Shown here: in pieces, positions 33,546-41,235 of the stretch
Layout of the letters: every line of letters starts with the position of its first letter
Position numbering within the stretch: the stretch's first letter is position 1
Source of the DNA: Chitinimonas arctica
GTDB lineage: Bacteria > Pseudomonadota > Gammaproteobacteria > Burkholderiales > Chitinimonadaceae
NCBI RefSeq assembly: GCF_007431345.1
Contig: NZ_CP041730.1
Span: 2,542,001 to 2,606,000, forward strand
Length of the DNA: 64,000 bases
Direction: 5' to 3'
The notes under the pieces: generated by a model
Told to the model about the DNA's origin: nothing
What the model saw: only the letters and a program-made list of their open reading frames with translations
Databases searched by the model: none
Position numbers and translations under genes: made by a program

Positions 33546-34610
33546 ATGCTGTTCAAGACCGACGACGTCCGTATCAAGGAAATCAAAGAACTGCTGCCCC
33601 CCATCGCGGCGCTGGAAAAATATCCGGTGACCGAGGTGGCCACCACGACGACCTTCCAGACACGCCAGTCCATCCACCGGATACTGACCGGCGAGGACGA
33701 CCGGCTACTGGTGGTGATCGGCCCCTGCTCGATCCACGACCCGGATGCCGCCCTCGACTACGGCCGCCGCCTGCTGGCGGTCGGCGAGGAATTGGCGCGC
33801 GATCTGCTGATCGTGATGCGGGTCTATTTCGAGAAGCCGCGCACCACGGTGGGCTGGAAGGGCCTGATCAACGATCCGCACCTGGACGGCAGTTTCGATA
33901 TCAACAATGGGCTGCGCCTGGCGCGCAAGCTCCTGCTCGACCTGAACGATATGGGTGTCCCGGCCTCGACCGAGTTCCTGGACATGATCACGCCGCAATA
34001 TTTTGCCGACCTGATCAGCTGGGGCGCCATCGGCGCCCGTACCACCGAATCGCAGGTGCACCGCGAGCTGGCCTCCGGGCTGAGCTGCCCGGTCGGTTTC
34101 AAGAACGGCACCGACGGCAACCTCAAGATCGCCATCGACGCAATCCGCTCCGCCAGCGTACCGCACCACTTTCTGTCGGTGACCAAGTTCGGTCACTCGG
34201 CCATCGTTTCGACCGGCGGCAATCCCGACTGCCATGTGATTCTGCGCGGCGGCAAGACCCCCAACTATTCGGCTGAACATGTGGGCGCAGCGGTGTCCAG
34301 CCTGACGGCCGCCGGTTTGCCGGAAAAGGTCATGGTCGATTTCAGCCATGCCAACAGCAGCAAGGATTTCCGCCGGCAGATCACCGTGGGCGACGATGTG
34401 GCCGGCCAGATCGCCGGCGGCAATCACGCCATCTTCGGCGTGATGATCGAAAGCCATATCCACGAAGGCCGCCAGGACCTGATCGAAGGCCAGCCCTTGA
34501 AATACGGTTGCAGCGTGACCGACGCCTGCCTGGGCTGGGACGACAGCGTGCAGCTGCTGAAGACCCTGGCCGGCGCGGTTTCCGCGCGCCGGAAGGGCAG
34601 CAGCGTTTAA
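33546..34610 (+). CDS. aroG: 3-deoxy-7-phosphoheptulonate synthase (class I DAHP synthase)
   Basis: The enzyme condenses PEP and erythrose-4-phosphate, the first step of the shikimate pathway. The 354 residues contain the metal/PEP motif VVIGPCSIHDP, VYFEKPRTTVGWKGLINDP, SWGAIGARTTESQVHREL, KNGTDGNLKIAIDAIRSA and VMVDFSHANSSKDF, all as in AroG/AroF/AroH. Feedback type (Phe, Tyr or Trp) cannot be fixed from motifs alone, so the aroG symbol is provisional. It has its own promoter and converges on the helicase gene with only seven bases between. Confidence 0.94.
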   Translation: MLFKTDDVRIKEIKELLPPIAALEKYPVTEVATTTTFQTRQSIHRILTGEDDRLLVVIGPCSIHDPDAALDYGRRLLAVGEELARDLLIVMRVYFEKPRTTVGWKGLINDPHLDGSFDINNGLRLARKLLLDLNDMGVPASTEFLDMITPQYFADLISWGAIGARTTESQVHRELASGLSCPVGFKNGTDGNLKIAIDAIRSASVPHHFLSVTKFGHSAIVSTGGNPDCHVILRGGKTPNYSAEHVGAAVSSLTAAGLPEKVMVDFSHANSSKDFRRQITVGDDVAGQIAGGNHAIFGVMIESHIHEGRQDLIEGQPLKYGCSVTDACLGWDDSVQLLKTLAGAVSARRKGSSV

Positions 34611-34617
34611 AACACCC

Positions 34618-36594
34618 TCAGCGTGGACGGCGGTTGTTGAAGCGGCCGTCGCCGCGCTTGGGCGCTTGTGGCCGGCGGCTGTGCCGTTGCAGGCTGTTCT
34701 GTACCTGCAACAGGCGATCGATGGTGGCCGAAGTCGATTGCATCAAGGTCTGCGCCTTGTCGCCGTCGGGGAAGGTGTCGGGCATGCGGTAGCTCAGCCA
34801 GGCATAGGCGGCGTACAGCTTGCAGCTATCTTCAAAGAATTGCAGGTCGTGACGCCCCATGTTTTCCGCCTGCAGCAAGGGGGCCACGCCCTTGTCGGCG
34901 CGGGTCCGGGCCCAATCCTGCAGGGCGCGTTCCAGCAGGGGGATCTTGGTGGATACCGGGCACAGGCTGAGGGCAAAGCGATCGGCCAGCGGCAGGTCCA
35001 GGCCATCCAGCCATTTTGCCTTTTCCATCTGCTCGGTCAGGTTGGCCGGCAAAAAGAATTCATCGTGTACGTTGATATGCTTGGCGAACAGCTCCAATAG
35101 CGGATGCAGGCCGGATTGGCCCGTCGCTGCCGCGATCTGCTGTAGATAGTCCAGATTGGGCGCGACAAAGAAGCCGGTGCTGGGCAGCGGGTCGGGCTTT
35201 TGCTTCAGCAGTACGCTGATGATCTTGTGGGTATGCGCATCCAGCCCGGCCACGAAGCCGGCTTCGTGCTCGCCGAAGCGACCGGCCCGGCCGGCGATCT
35301 GCTTGGCCAGGGCGGCGGCAATCACCCCTTCGGCGTAGCCATCGTATTTGTAGGGCGTGGTGAAGATGATGCGCCGTGCCGGTGTGTTCAAACCCATGCC
35401 GATGGCGTCGGTCGCCACCACCACCTTGGTCTCGCCGTTTACAAAACGCTCAGCCTGCGCCTGCCTTACCTCGGGTGATAGATTGCCGTAGATGGCCGAC
35501 ACCGGAAATCCGCGCTCCACCACCTGGTCGCGCCAATTGAGCACTTCCCGGCGCGAGAAGGCGATCAGCACGTCGCCATTGCGCAGATTCGCCAGCGAGC
35601 CCAGTGCCTGTTTTTCCATCTCCAGTGGCGATTTGCGCGCCAATATCCGCACTTCCAGTGTCCCACCCACCCGCTTTACCAGCGATTCGATCGCCTCGCG
35701 GGCTTCCATTGCGCCCAACAGGTAGACGGTGCCCGCCGGCACCCCGCATACCGCCGCGGTCCAGGCAGCGCCGCGATCCGGGTCGTCCAGCAACTGGATC
35801 TCGTCGATGACGGCTACTTCCACGACGCGGTGCGGATTGAGCATTTCCACCGTACTGGCGACGTGGGTAGCGTCCGGATGCAATTTGCGTTGCTCGCCGG
35901 TCACCAGGCTGACGGGCACTCCCGCCGCCTGCAGTCGGTTGTAGTTCTCCAACGCCAATAGCCGCAGGGGAGCCAGATACACGCCCGACTTGGCCTTGAC
36001 CAGATGTTCCATGGCGGCATGGGTCTTGCCCGAATTGGTCGGTCCCAGCACGGCGATAAAATGCCGCTTCATCGATTGGGCGGTGGTGAACGACTCGGGA
36101 TACAGCGATAGGTTGACCGCATCGCGGGTACGTTCCGCCTGGCGCGCGGCGCCATGCCGGTCGCGGAGCGCTTCGATGCGGTCCATGGCCACCTGGCAGC
36201 GATCGCGCGCCAACTCGTACTTGGCCTGCAGCGCATGCAAGGGGCCGGCAGGATCCAGCTCGTATTGGTCGGCCATCTTCATCACCGACAGGGCGCACTG
36301 GCGCAATTGCGCTTCCAGCTTCTCGCGCGCCGCGTCGTTCAGGCGCTCGGTCAGTAATGACAAGCGGCCGCTATCGCTCAGTCGGCGCCATTTGCCGCTT
36401 TTACCCAGAAAACCTTCGTCCGGCACCAGGTGGTAGCCGACGGCCTGGCCGGCCACGATCACCTCGCCTTGCACCGACACGGCGTAGTGGCCGTCCACGG
36501 TGACGAGCGTGGCGTGGTGGGCTTGCAGATGTGCGCCAATGGCCGCGACTTCTGCTGTGACGGTATCGAGGGCGGCGGGTGTGGAAACGGTCAT
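34618..36594 (-). CDS. Suv3-type ATP-dependent RNA helicase
   Basis: The 658-residue protein matches mitochondrial SUV3/SUPV3L1. The N-terminal 180 residues are helical; then come Walker A in AVLGPTNSGKTHAAMEHL, motif Ia APLRLLALENYNRL, the DExH box AVIDEIQLLDDPDRG, motif III LLGAMEA, motif V in VVVATDAIGMGLNTPARRI and motif VI KQIAGRAGRFG. The C-terminal part has the Suv3 core (LPLADRFALSLCPVSTKIP), and a basic tail (RRPQAPKRGDGRFNNRRP) likely binds RNA. Suv3 works with PNPase-like enzymes in RNA turnover. Bacterial copies occur mainly in alpha- and some betaproteobacteria, so the bacterial role is largely open. No nuclease gene is adjacent. Confidence 0.87.
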   Translation of the reverse strand: MTVSTPAALDTVTAEVAAIGAHLQAHHATLVTVDGHYAVSVQGEVIVAGQAVGYHLVPDEGFLGKSGKWRRLSDSGRLSLLTERLNDAAREKLEAQLRQCALSVMKMADQYELDPAGPLHALQAKYELARDRCQVAMDRIEALRDRHGAARQAERTRDAVNLSLYPESFTTAQSMKRHFIAVLGPTNSGKTHAAMEHLVKAKSGVYLAPLRLLALENYNRLQAAGVPVSLVTGEQRKLHPDATHVASTVEMLNPHRVVEVAVIDEIQLLDDPDRGAAWTAAVCGVPAGTVYLLGAMEAREAIESLVKRVGGTLEVRILARKSPLEMEKQALGSLANLRNGDVLIAFSRREVLNWRDQVVERGFPVSAIYGNLSPEVRQAQAERFVNGETKVVVATDAIGMGLNTPARRIIFTTPYKYDGYAEGVIAAALAKQIAGRAGRFGEHEAGFVAGLDAHTHKIISVLLKQKPDPLPSTGFFVAPNLDYLQQIAAATGQSGLHPLLELFAKHINVHDEFFLPANLTEQMEKAKWLDGLDLPLADRFALSLCPVSTKIPLLERALQDWARTRADKGVAPLLQAENMGRHDLQFFEDSCKLYAAYAWLSYRMPDTFPDGDKAQTLMQSTSATIDRLLQVQNSLQRHSRRPQAPKRGDGRFNNRRPR

Positions 36595-36789
36595 GTAGGC
36601 CTTGGACGACGCGGTTGACGATAAATGGGTGTGGCAGAAGCACTGCGGCGACGGCGGATTATCCCTGCTTTATCTGCAAGTTGGCACTACGTGGTGGGGT
36701 AGGGAACGCGGCATGCTGGTGTATTTTTCCGTATCATCGGTTTCATTTCCACCGTCAGCCGGTCCAGGCCGGGACTCGAAAGCGCTTGC

Positions 36790-37284
36790 ATGCCGGTTAC
36801 CACTCATCTCGTCTGTGCCCCCGACGACCTGCTCCCGCCTGCCATGGTCATGGAATGGCTAGTGCCGCCCGGAAGGGAGGTCGCTGCCGATACGCCCCTG
36901 GTACGCCTGGCCGTTGCCGGCGAGCCGCACCTCGTGTTGACACCGATCGCCGGCATCTTGACCGAACATTGCGTGGCGCTGGGCGAGCCGCTCGGCGCCA
37001 GCGATTTGCTGGCAATGATCGAAGCGGAAGAACCGGAATTCGGCATGGCGCTGATTGCCGCCGAGGATGCCGATGACAATCTGCGCATCCCCGCCTGCCG
37101 CTTGGGCGGCGGCCAGGCCCCGCAGGAGTGGGACGGGGATGCTTTGGCACTTTGCGCCGCCCTCGGCTTGTCGCCCGATGAAGTACCGTGCGCCGGGAGG
37201 CGCTTGGCCCGCCAGGACGTTGAACGGCACGTCAGGCAGGAACTGCGCGCGCTCGACGCGGCACGCGAACTGTTGCGGCGCTGA
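36790..37284 (+). CDS. Stand-alone lipoyl/E3-binding-like protein without catalytic domain
   Basis: The 164-residue product looks like the front half of a 2-oxo acid dehydrogenase E2. Residues 10-80 resemble a lipoyl domain (PPAMVMEWLVPPGREVAADT, then PIAGILTEHCVALGEPLGAS), but the modified Lys turn (ETDKA) is replaced by VAGEP and no Lys exists in the domain. Residues 110-150 resemble the peripheral-subunit-binding domain (LCAALGLSPDEVPCAGRRLA, RQDVERHV). No acyltransferase domain follows; the ORF ends nine bases before gloA. It might dock on an E1 or E3, or be a decayed E2. The start is uncertain because no clear ribosome site precedes the ATG. Confidence 0.55.
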   Translation: MPVTTHLVCAPDDLLPPAMVMEWLVPPGREVAADTPLVRLAVAGEPHLVLTPIAGILTEHCVALGEPLGASDLLAMIEAEEPEFGMALIAAEDADDNLRIPACRLGGGQAPQEWDGDALALCAALGLSPDEVPCAGRRLARQDVERHVRQELRALDAARELLRR

Positions 37285-37292
37285 GGGCGGAC

Positions 37293-37712
37293 TTACCAGC
37301 TGCCGACATTGGGCATGGATACCCACGGTTCGGCCGGCGGCAAGGGCCCGCCGGCCTGCAGCAGTTCGATGGAGATATTGTCCGGCGAACGGACAAACGC
37401 CATATAGCCATCGCGCGGTGGACGGCTGATGGTCACCCCGTGGTCCGCCAGGCGCTGGCAGGTAGCGTAGATATCATCGACCCGATAGGCGACATGGCCG
37501 AAGTTGCGGCCGCCGGTATAGGTTTCCGGGTCCCAATTGAAGGTGAGTTCCAGCTGGGCGTCTTCATCGCCCGGCGCGGCCAGGTAGACCAGGGTGAAAC
37601 GCCCCGCTTCCACATCCTTGCGGGAAACGATCTGCAGCCCCAAGGCATCGCGGTAGAAGCGCAGCGATACGTCGAGGTCGGTGACGCGCACCATGGTGTG
37701 GAGATATTTCAT
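37293..37712 (-). CDS. gloA: Lactoylglutathione lyase (glyoxalase I)
   Basis: GloA isomerises the methylglyoxal-glutathione hemithioacetal to S-lactoylglutathione. The 139-residue protein has the four metal ligands in place: His5 (MKYLHTMVRVTDLD), Glu in DAQLELTFNWD, His in RNFGHVAYRVDD and Glu in NISIELLQAG. These suit the Ni/Co-type bacterial enzyme. The ATG at 37712 starts the domain; a longer frame to 37943 has no homology. It converges on the lipoyl-like gene. Confidence 0.93.
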   Translation of the reverse strand: MKYLHTMVRVTDLDVSLRFYRDALGLQIVSRKDVEAGRFTLVYLAAPGDEDAQLELTFNWDPETYTGGRNFGHVAYRVDDIYATCQRLADHGVTISRPPRDGYMAFVRSPDNISIELLQAGGPLPPAEPWVSMPNVGSW

Positions 37713-37936
37713 GGTTCTGTCCAAAGGTTGAGTGGGATGGGCCGCCGTAGCGGTAGGCCGCACAAGGATATCGCCAAGGCCCCTACTCGGCGAGCAACTA
37801 CCACCCAGGTAACGATAGGACTTGCCTAGCGAGGTCATCATGGGCAGAATGCGCATCTCGAATCGCCGACAGACTTGAAAACGGCTTTGCGCAGTGGATC
37901 GCACAAAGTTATTTTCACCGGGAAGCAAAGAATTTC

Positions 37937-37964
37937 TTGACACCCGGATCCAAGTCTCTATAAT
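37937..37964 (+). promoter_or_regulatory. Consensus sigma-70 promoter of the tRNA-Lys pair
   Basis: A perfect TTGACA (37937-37942) and a perfect TATAAT (37959-37964) are separated by 16 bases, ending 13 bases before the first tRNA. The GCGCGGCTCCC stretch between is a GC-rich discriminator, usual for stable RNA genes under stringent control. Confidence 0.87.
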
Positions 37965-37977
37965 GCGCGGCTCCCTA

Positions 37978-38053
37978 GGGTCGTTAGCTCAGTTGGTAGA
38001 GCAGCGGACTTTTAATCCGTTGGTCGCAGGTTCGAGTCCCGCACGACCCACCA
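37978..38053 (+). tRNA. tRNA-Lys (UUU anticodon)
   Basis: The 76-base cloverleaf has acceptor arms GGGTCGT / ACGACCC, D-arm GCTCAGTTGGTAGAGC, anticodon loop CTTTTAA with anticodon TTT, T-arm TTCGAGT and an encoded CCA end (38051-38053). Confidence 0.97.
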
Positions 38054-38073
38054 GGGAAACCGAAGTAATATTC

Positions 38074-38149
38074 GGGGCGTTAGCTCAGTTGGTAGAGCAG
38101 CGGACTCTTAATCCGTAGGTCCACAGTTCGAATCTGTGACGCCCCACCA
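38074..38149 (+). tRNA. tRNA-Lys (CUU anticodon)
   Basis: The second 76-base tRNA has acceptor arms GGGGCGT / ACGCCCC, the same D-arm as its neighbour, anticodon loop CTCTTAA with anticodon CTT, T-arm TTCGAAT and an encoded CCA. It lies 20 bases after the first and shares its promoter and terminator. A dedicated CUU tRNA suits the AAG-rich codon use seen here. Confidence 0.97.
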
Positions 38150-38165
38150 GAATTTGCAGTGATAC

Positions 38166-38195
38166 AAAAGGCCTTCTTCGGAAGGCCTTTTGCTA
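38166..38195 (+). terminator. Rho-independent terminator of the tRNA-Lys operon
   Basis: An 11-bp perfect stem AAAAGGCCTTC / GAAGGCCTTTT around a TTCG loop, followed by GCTATTT, ends the tRNA transcript. Confidence 0.85.
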
Positions 38196-38305
38196 TTTCC
38201 GCGCTCGATCGGCATTGCTGGCGGGTGAGGCCTGCTCTTGGTGGGCGGCGTCGAGGTAGTCCACGTACGTTGACGAGTCACATCGGCGCTGCCGATAATC
38301 CGCCG

Positions 38306-38530
38306 ATGTCCAAGGCCCATCTTACCGTCCGCTTTCAAGCGGCGAAGCGCACTACAACATCACGCGAAGGCGTGGTGCATACAGCGCTGTCTACGGAGAA
38401 GAGCCGCTCCCAAGCCGCTTCTCGCATGAAGATGGGCTTGGGTTTGCAAACGCAGGAAAGCCAATACCTCTTCTCGACCGAAGATGCCGTGAATGCGGTC
38501 ATCCACCACAAGAAGGTCAGCTTTGGCTGA
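38306..38530 (+). CDS. Possible small protein or gene remnant before hipBA
   Basis: An open frame of 74 residues (start PMSKAHLTVRF, end VNAVIHHKKVSFG) lies between the tRNA terminator and the hip operators. It is basic and Ser/Thr/Gln-rich. No ribosome site precedes the ATG and I see no family likeness, so it may be a remnant of DNA inserted at the tRNA-Lys genes. The rest of 38196-38630 shows nothing else I can name. Confidence 0.25.
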   Translation: MSKAHLTVRFQAAKRTTTSREGVVHTALSTEKSRSQAASRMKMGLGLQTQESQYLFSTEDAVNAVIHHKKVSFG

Positions 38531-38630
38531 GGTGCCTGTCACGCAGGAACTGCAGGCTAAGGCATTTGGCGTCCTCGAGCGTGGAGAGATCCAAGGGATG
38601 AATGGCGCCATTTTTCGCCCCGTGAAGTTA

Positions 38631-38770
38631 TGTCCGATACTTTCGGCATTTTCGCTGGAAATGTCATTTTTATCGGACGAATTCTGCCTCAGCAACAGAA
38701 TAGGCGACTGGACATGTAGAAATATGTCCGATATTTTAGGCGTGATATGCATAAGTGTCGGAAGTATCGG
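38631..38770. promoter_or_regulatory. Paired operator-like dyads upstream of hipB
   Basis: TCCGATA occurs at 38633 and 38727, and the inverted TATCGG(A) at 38671 and 38765. In each pair the two halves start exactly 38 bases apart, and the context ATGTCCGATA-x-TTT-x-GGC is repeated. The last half-site ends two bases before the hipB ATG. HipB-type antitoxins repress their own operon through TATCC/GGATA-type dyads, so these are likely its operators. Confidence 0.52.
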
Positions 38771-38772
38771 TC

Positions 38773-39303
38773 ATGCCTAGAGTCCATCAAGTCATTTTTC
38801 CTGCGATAGCCAGGCAACTTACCGAACTCGGTGAGCGCCTGAGGCTGGCTCGTCTGCGCCGAAACCTGACGGCGGTGTCATTCGCGGAGCGGTTGGACGT
38901 TTCGCGGGATACCCTCAGTCGCCTGGAAAATGGTGATCCCAGTATTGCCATCGGTACTTATGCAAAGGCATTGCGAATTCTCGGGCTTGACCGGGATATT
39001 GACCAGATTGCCAGCGACGACGTCTTAGGTCGCAAGCTGCAAGATTTGGCGCTCCCTCCGCGCAAGAAAGCGGCGAGTGGAACAAGGCGCAATGCAGCGA
39101 CTGGGGAGTTCAGCACAGCCCCCATTCGACATTCGCAAAAGGCATCCAAGCATGGCGAACCCACAAGGAGTGGGTTTGCTGCTACCCACCCGGAGAGCGT
39201 GCGGGATGACGGGAACAAGCCTGTGACTAGCTCGCAGAAGAACAGGGCTTTCCTTGCCAATCTTCTGCAAAAGAAGGCGGGAACCGGCAATGGCGAAAGC
39301 TAA
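38773..39303 (+). CDS. hipB: HipB-like antitoxin, XRE-family repressor
   Basis: The 176-residue protein has an N-terminal HTH (GERLRLARLRRNLTAVSFAE, then LDVSRDTLSRLENGDPSIAI) of the Cro/C1 type. A basic, low-complexity tail of about 90 residues follows, ending NRAFLANLLQKK, longer than in E. coli HipB (88 residues). It should bind the upstream dyads and neutralise HipA. ATG 38773 is chosen; an in-frame GTG lies at 38755 inside the last operator. The 3' end overlaps hipA by 14 bases, which couples the two. Confidence 0.82.
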   Translation: MPRVHQVIFPAIARQLTELGERLRLARLRRNLTAVSFAERLDVSRDTLSRLENGDPSIAIGTYAKALRILGLDRDIDQIASDDVLGRKLQDLALPPRKKAASGTRRNAATGEFSTAPIRHSQKASKHGEPTRSGFAATHPESVRDDGNKPVTSSQKNRAFLANLLQKKAGTGNGES

Positions 39304-40543
39304 ACCGAACCGGGATGAGATCGAGGTCTACATCGATGACGACAGCCTTGGGCGTATACGCAGGGTAGGCACGATTTACCGTGATCTGCATCGCACCGAC
39401 TCGCCAATCTCCTTCCAATACGACAGTGATTGGATCGAGGCCCAAGATTTCACCCTTGATCCTCGACTTGCCTTGTGGAAAAGCGAGCAGCATCCGCCAG
39501 CCAACAATACTTCATTCGGTATCTTCCTGGACTCAGCGCCTGACCGTTGGGGCCGCGTACTGATGGAGCGGCTCGAGGCCAGTCGGGCAAGGAAAGAAGG
39601 ACGTGCAATTTCCAACCTGCAAGAAATGGACTTCCTGCTGCGTGTCAACGATGAGACTCGGCAAGGTGCCTTGCGCTTCAGGCGAGTGAATGGGCAATAC
39701 TTGGATACTGGCGAGTGTTCGATACCATTGGTCACACAACTGGCCGAACTCCAGGCGACTTGTGCAAAGATCGAAAGCGAAGGCGTTGAACAACTTCCCG
39801 AATTTGAGAAATTGTTGGCGCAACTGGTGGCGCCGGGTTCGTCCCTAGGCGGCGCCCGGCCTAAGGCAAACTTCAGGGAGCGGGATTTGTCGCTCTGGAT
39901 TGCCAAGTTCCCAGCCAAGAATGATCGCTACGACGTTGGTGCTTGGGAGTTCGTAACGCATCGCTTGGCCCATAAGGCTGGCATCTGGGTGCCACCATCG
40001 TATATCGCGCAGTTCGCATCGAATTACCGAACTTTTTGCGTCAAAAGATTCGACCGCGAAGGCGATTCACGCCGTATGTACGCATCTGCAATGACATTGC
40101 TGGAAAAACAGGATGGCGAGGCTGCCAGTTACCTTGAAATGGCACAGTTCATCCATGAGCAAGGCGCTACCGGCACCATTGCTGCAGACTTGGCGCAGTT
40201 GTTTAGGCGGGTGGTGTTCAATGTGATGGTTCGCAATACGGATGACCATCTACGCAATCATGGGTTTGTACGTGCGGCGAATGGCTGGCGATTATCCAAG
40301 GCATTTGACATGAATCCAAACCGGGCGAAGGACTCGCATGCGATTGCTCTGGATGATGTTAGTACCGACTCCGAACTTGACCTCGTCATGTCAACCGCCG
40401 AGTTCTACCGGCTAGATGCTCGGAAGGCAGCGGCAATCGTTATAGAAGTGGCTCACGTTGTCGGCAAATGGCGAGAGGAGGCGAAGCAAGTTGGTCTGTC
40501 CGCAGGCGAGCTCGATACGATGGGGAGCATTTTCCAAGCTTGA
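39290..40543 (+). CDS. hipA: HipA-family serine/threonine kinase toxin
   Basis: HipA kinases phosphorylate targets such as glutamyl-tRNA synthetase and induce dormancy. The 417-residue protein has the N-terminal subdomain (VGTIYRDLHRTDSPISFQY), the P-loop-like GSSLGGARPKANF, the catalytic segment VFNVMVRNTDDHLRNHGF and the metal-binding AFDMNP (DFG-like) motif. All key residues appear intact. The ATG at 39290 overlaps hipB. Composition is lower in G+C than the chromosome around it and the locus lies just after tRNA-Lys genes, which suggests a genomic insertion. Confidence 0.9.
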   Translation: MAKAKPNRDEIEVYIDDDSLGRIRRVGTIYRDLHRTDSPISFQYDSDWIEAQDFTLDPRLALWKSEQHPPANNTSFGIFLDSAPDRWGRVLMERLEASRARKEGRAISNLQEMDFLLRVNDETRQGALRFRRVNGQYLDTGECSIPLVTQLAELQATCAKIESEGVEQLPEFEKLLAQLVAPGSSLGGARPKANFRERDLSLWIAKFPAKNDRYDVGAWEFVTHRLAHKAGIWVPPSYIAQFASNYRTFCVKRFDREGDSRRMYASAMTLLEKQDGEAASYLEMAQFIHEQGATGTIAADLAQLFRRVVFNVMVRNTDDHLRNHGFVRAANGWRLSKAFDMNPNRAKDSHAIALDDVSTDSELDLVMSTAEFYRLDARKAAAIVIEVAHVVGKWREEAKQVGLSAGELDTMGSIFQA

Positions 40544-40710
40544 TCAGTTGCGTGGCAAACCTCTTCCTTCGGGGCGGGGAAGGAAAGCGCGGACGGCGTA
40601 GCCCCCCTTGCTTAAGCGAAGAGTTAGTGTCCAAAAGCACTTTCGAACCTGCGGCTCGACGTGCGAGCCGGTAGAATCCGAGCGCTTTTGTCTCTCCAGC
40701 CGAGTTTGTC

Positions 40711-41226
40711 ATGACCGATACCCCCTCCGACCAAGCAAGCGATGCCAAGGACAGCCAGGAAGCCATCCGGTCGGACCGGCTTTGGCGCGACGACACCTGG
40801 ACGGCACGTGTCGTCAAGAACGAGGACGACGAAGGCTGGGCGGTGGAAATGTACAAGTCCGGCGAGGCCGAGCCCGCCTTGGTCGGACCCTGGACCATGG
40901 GACGGGACAAGAAAAATCCCAAGCCCCTGGATACGGCAGCCTTTACCGTCTTGATCAAGACGGCCTCGGAGGTGCTGCGGCGGCATGAGCAGCAACGCCA
41001 TGCCGCCTTGCACAAGCGGTTCACGGTATCGACCGCGACGGCCGAGATCAGCGTTGCGCTCGAGATCGTACCGGATGAAGACGATCCCTATGCATTGCTC
41101 AGTGCGCACGACGCATTCGGCGAAGAACTGGCGCAACTGCGGGTAGCGCCCAACTTTGTCCTGAACCGGGCCAGCGCGGCCGCCTGGGTAGCGGACGACT
41201 TCCGCAAGCCGGCCGAGCGCGCTTAA
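40711..41226 (+). CDS. Uncharacterised acidic cytoplasmic protein
   Basis: The 171-residue product starts with a disordered acidic region (DTPSDQASDAKDSQEA). A compact alpha/beta segment follows (WTARVVKNEDDEGWAVEMYK, LVGPWTMGRDKKNPKPLDTA, FTVLIKTASEVLRRHEQQ), then a second small domain (RFTVSTATAEISVALEIVPD). I do not recognise the family. There is no signal peptide or membrane segment. It stands between hipA and a convergent orphan gene with nine bases to the latter. Codon use is that of the host. Confidence 0.6.
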   Translation: MTDTPSDQASDAKDSQEAIRSDRLWRDDTWTARVVKNEDDEGWAVEMYKSGEAEPALVGPWTMGRDKKNPKPLDTAAFTVLIKTASEVLRRHEQQRHAALHKRFTVSTATAEISVALEIVPDEDDPYALLSAHDAFGEELAQLRVAPNFVLNRASAAAWVADDFRKPAERA

Positions 41227-41235
41227 GAAGCGGCT

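Noticed and set aside
39290..40543. A split HipS/HipT arrangement as in HipBST
   Set aside because: HipA here is full length with its N-terminal subdomain, so this is a two-gene hipBA locus.
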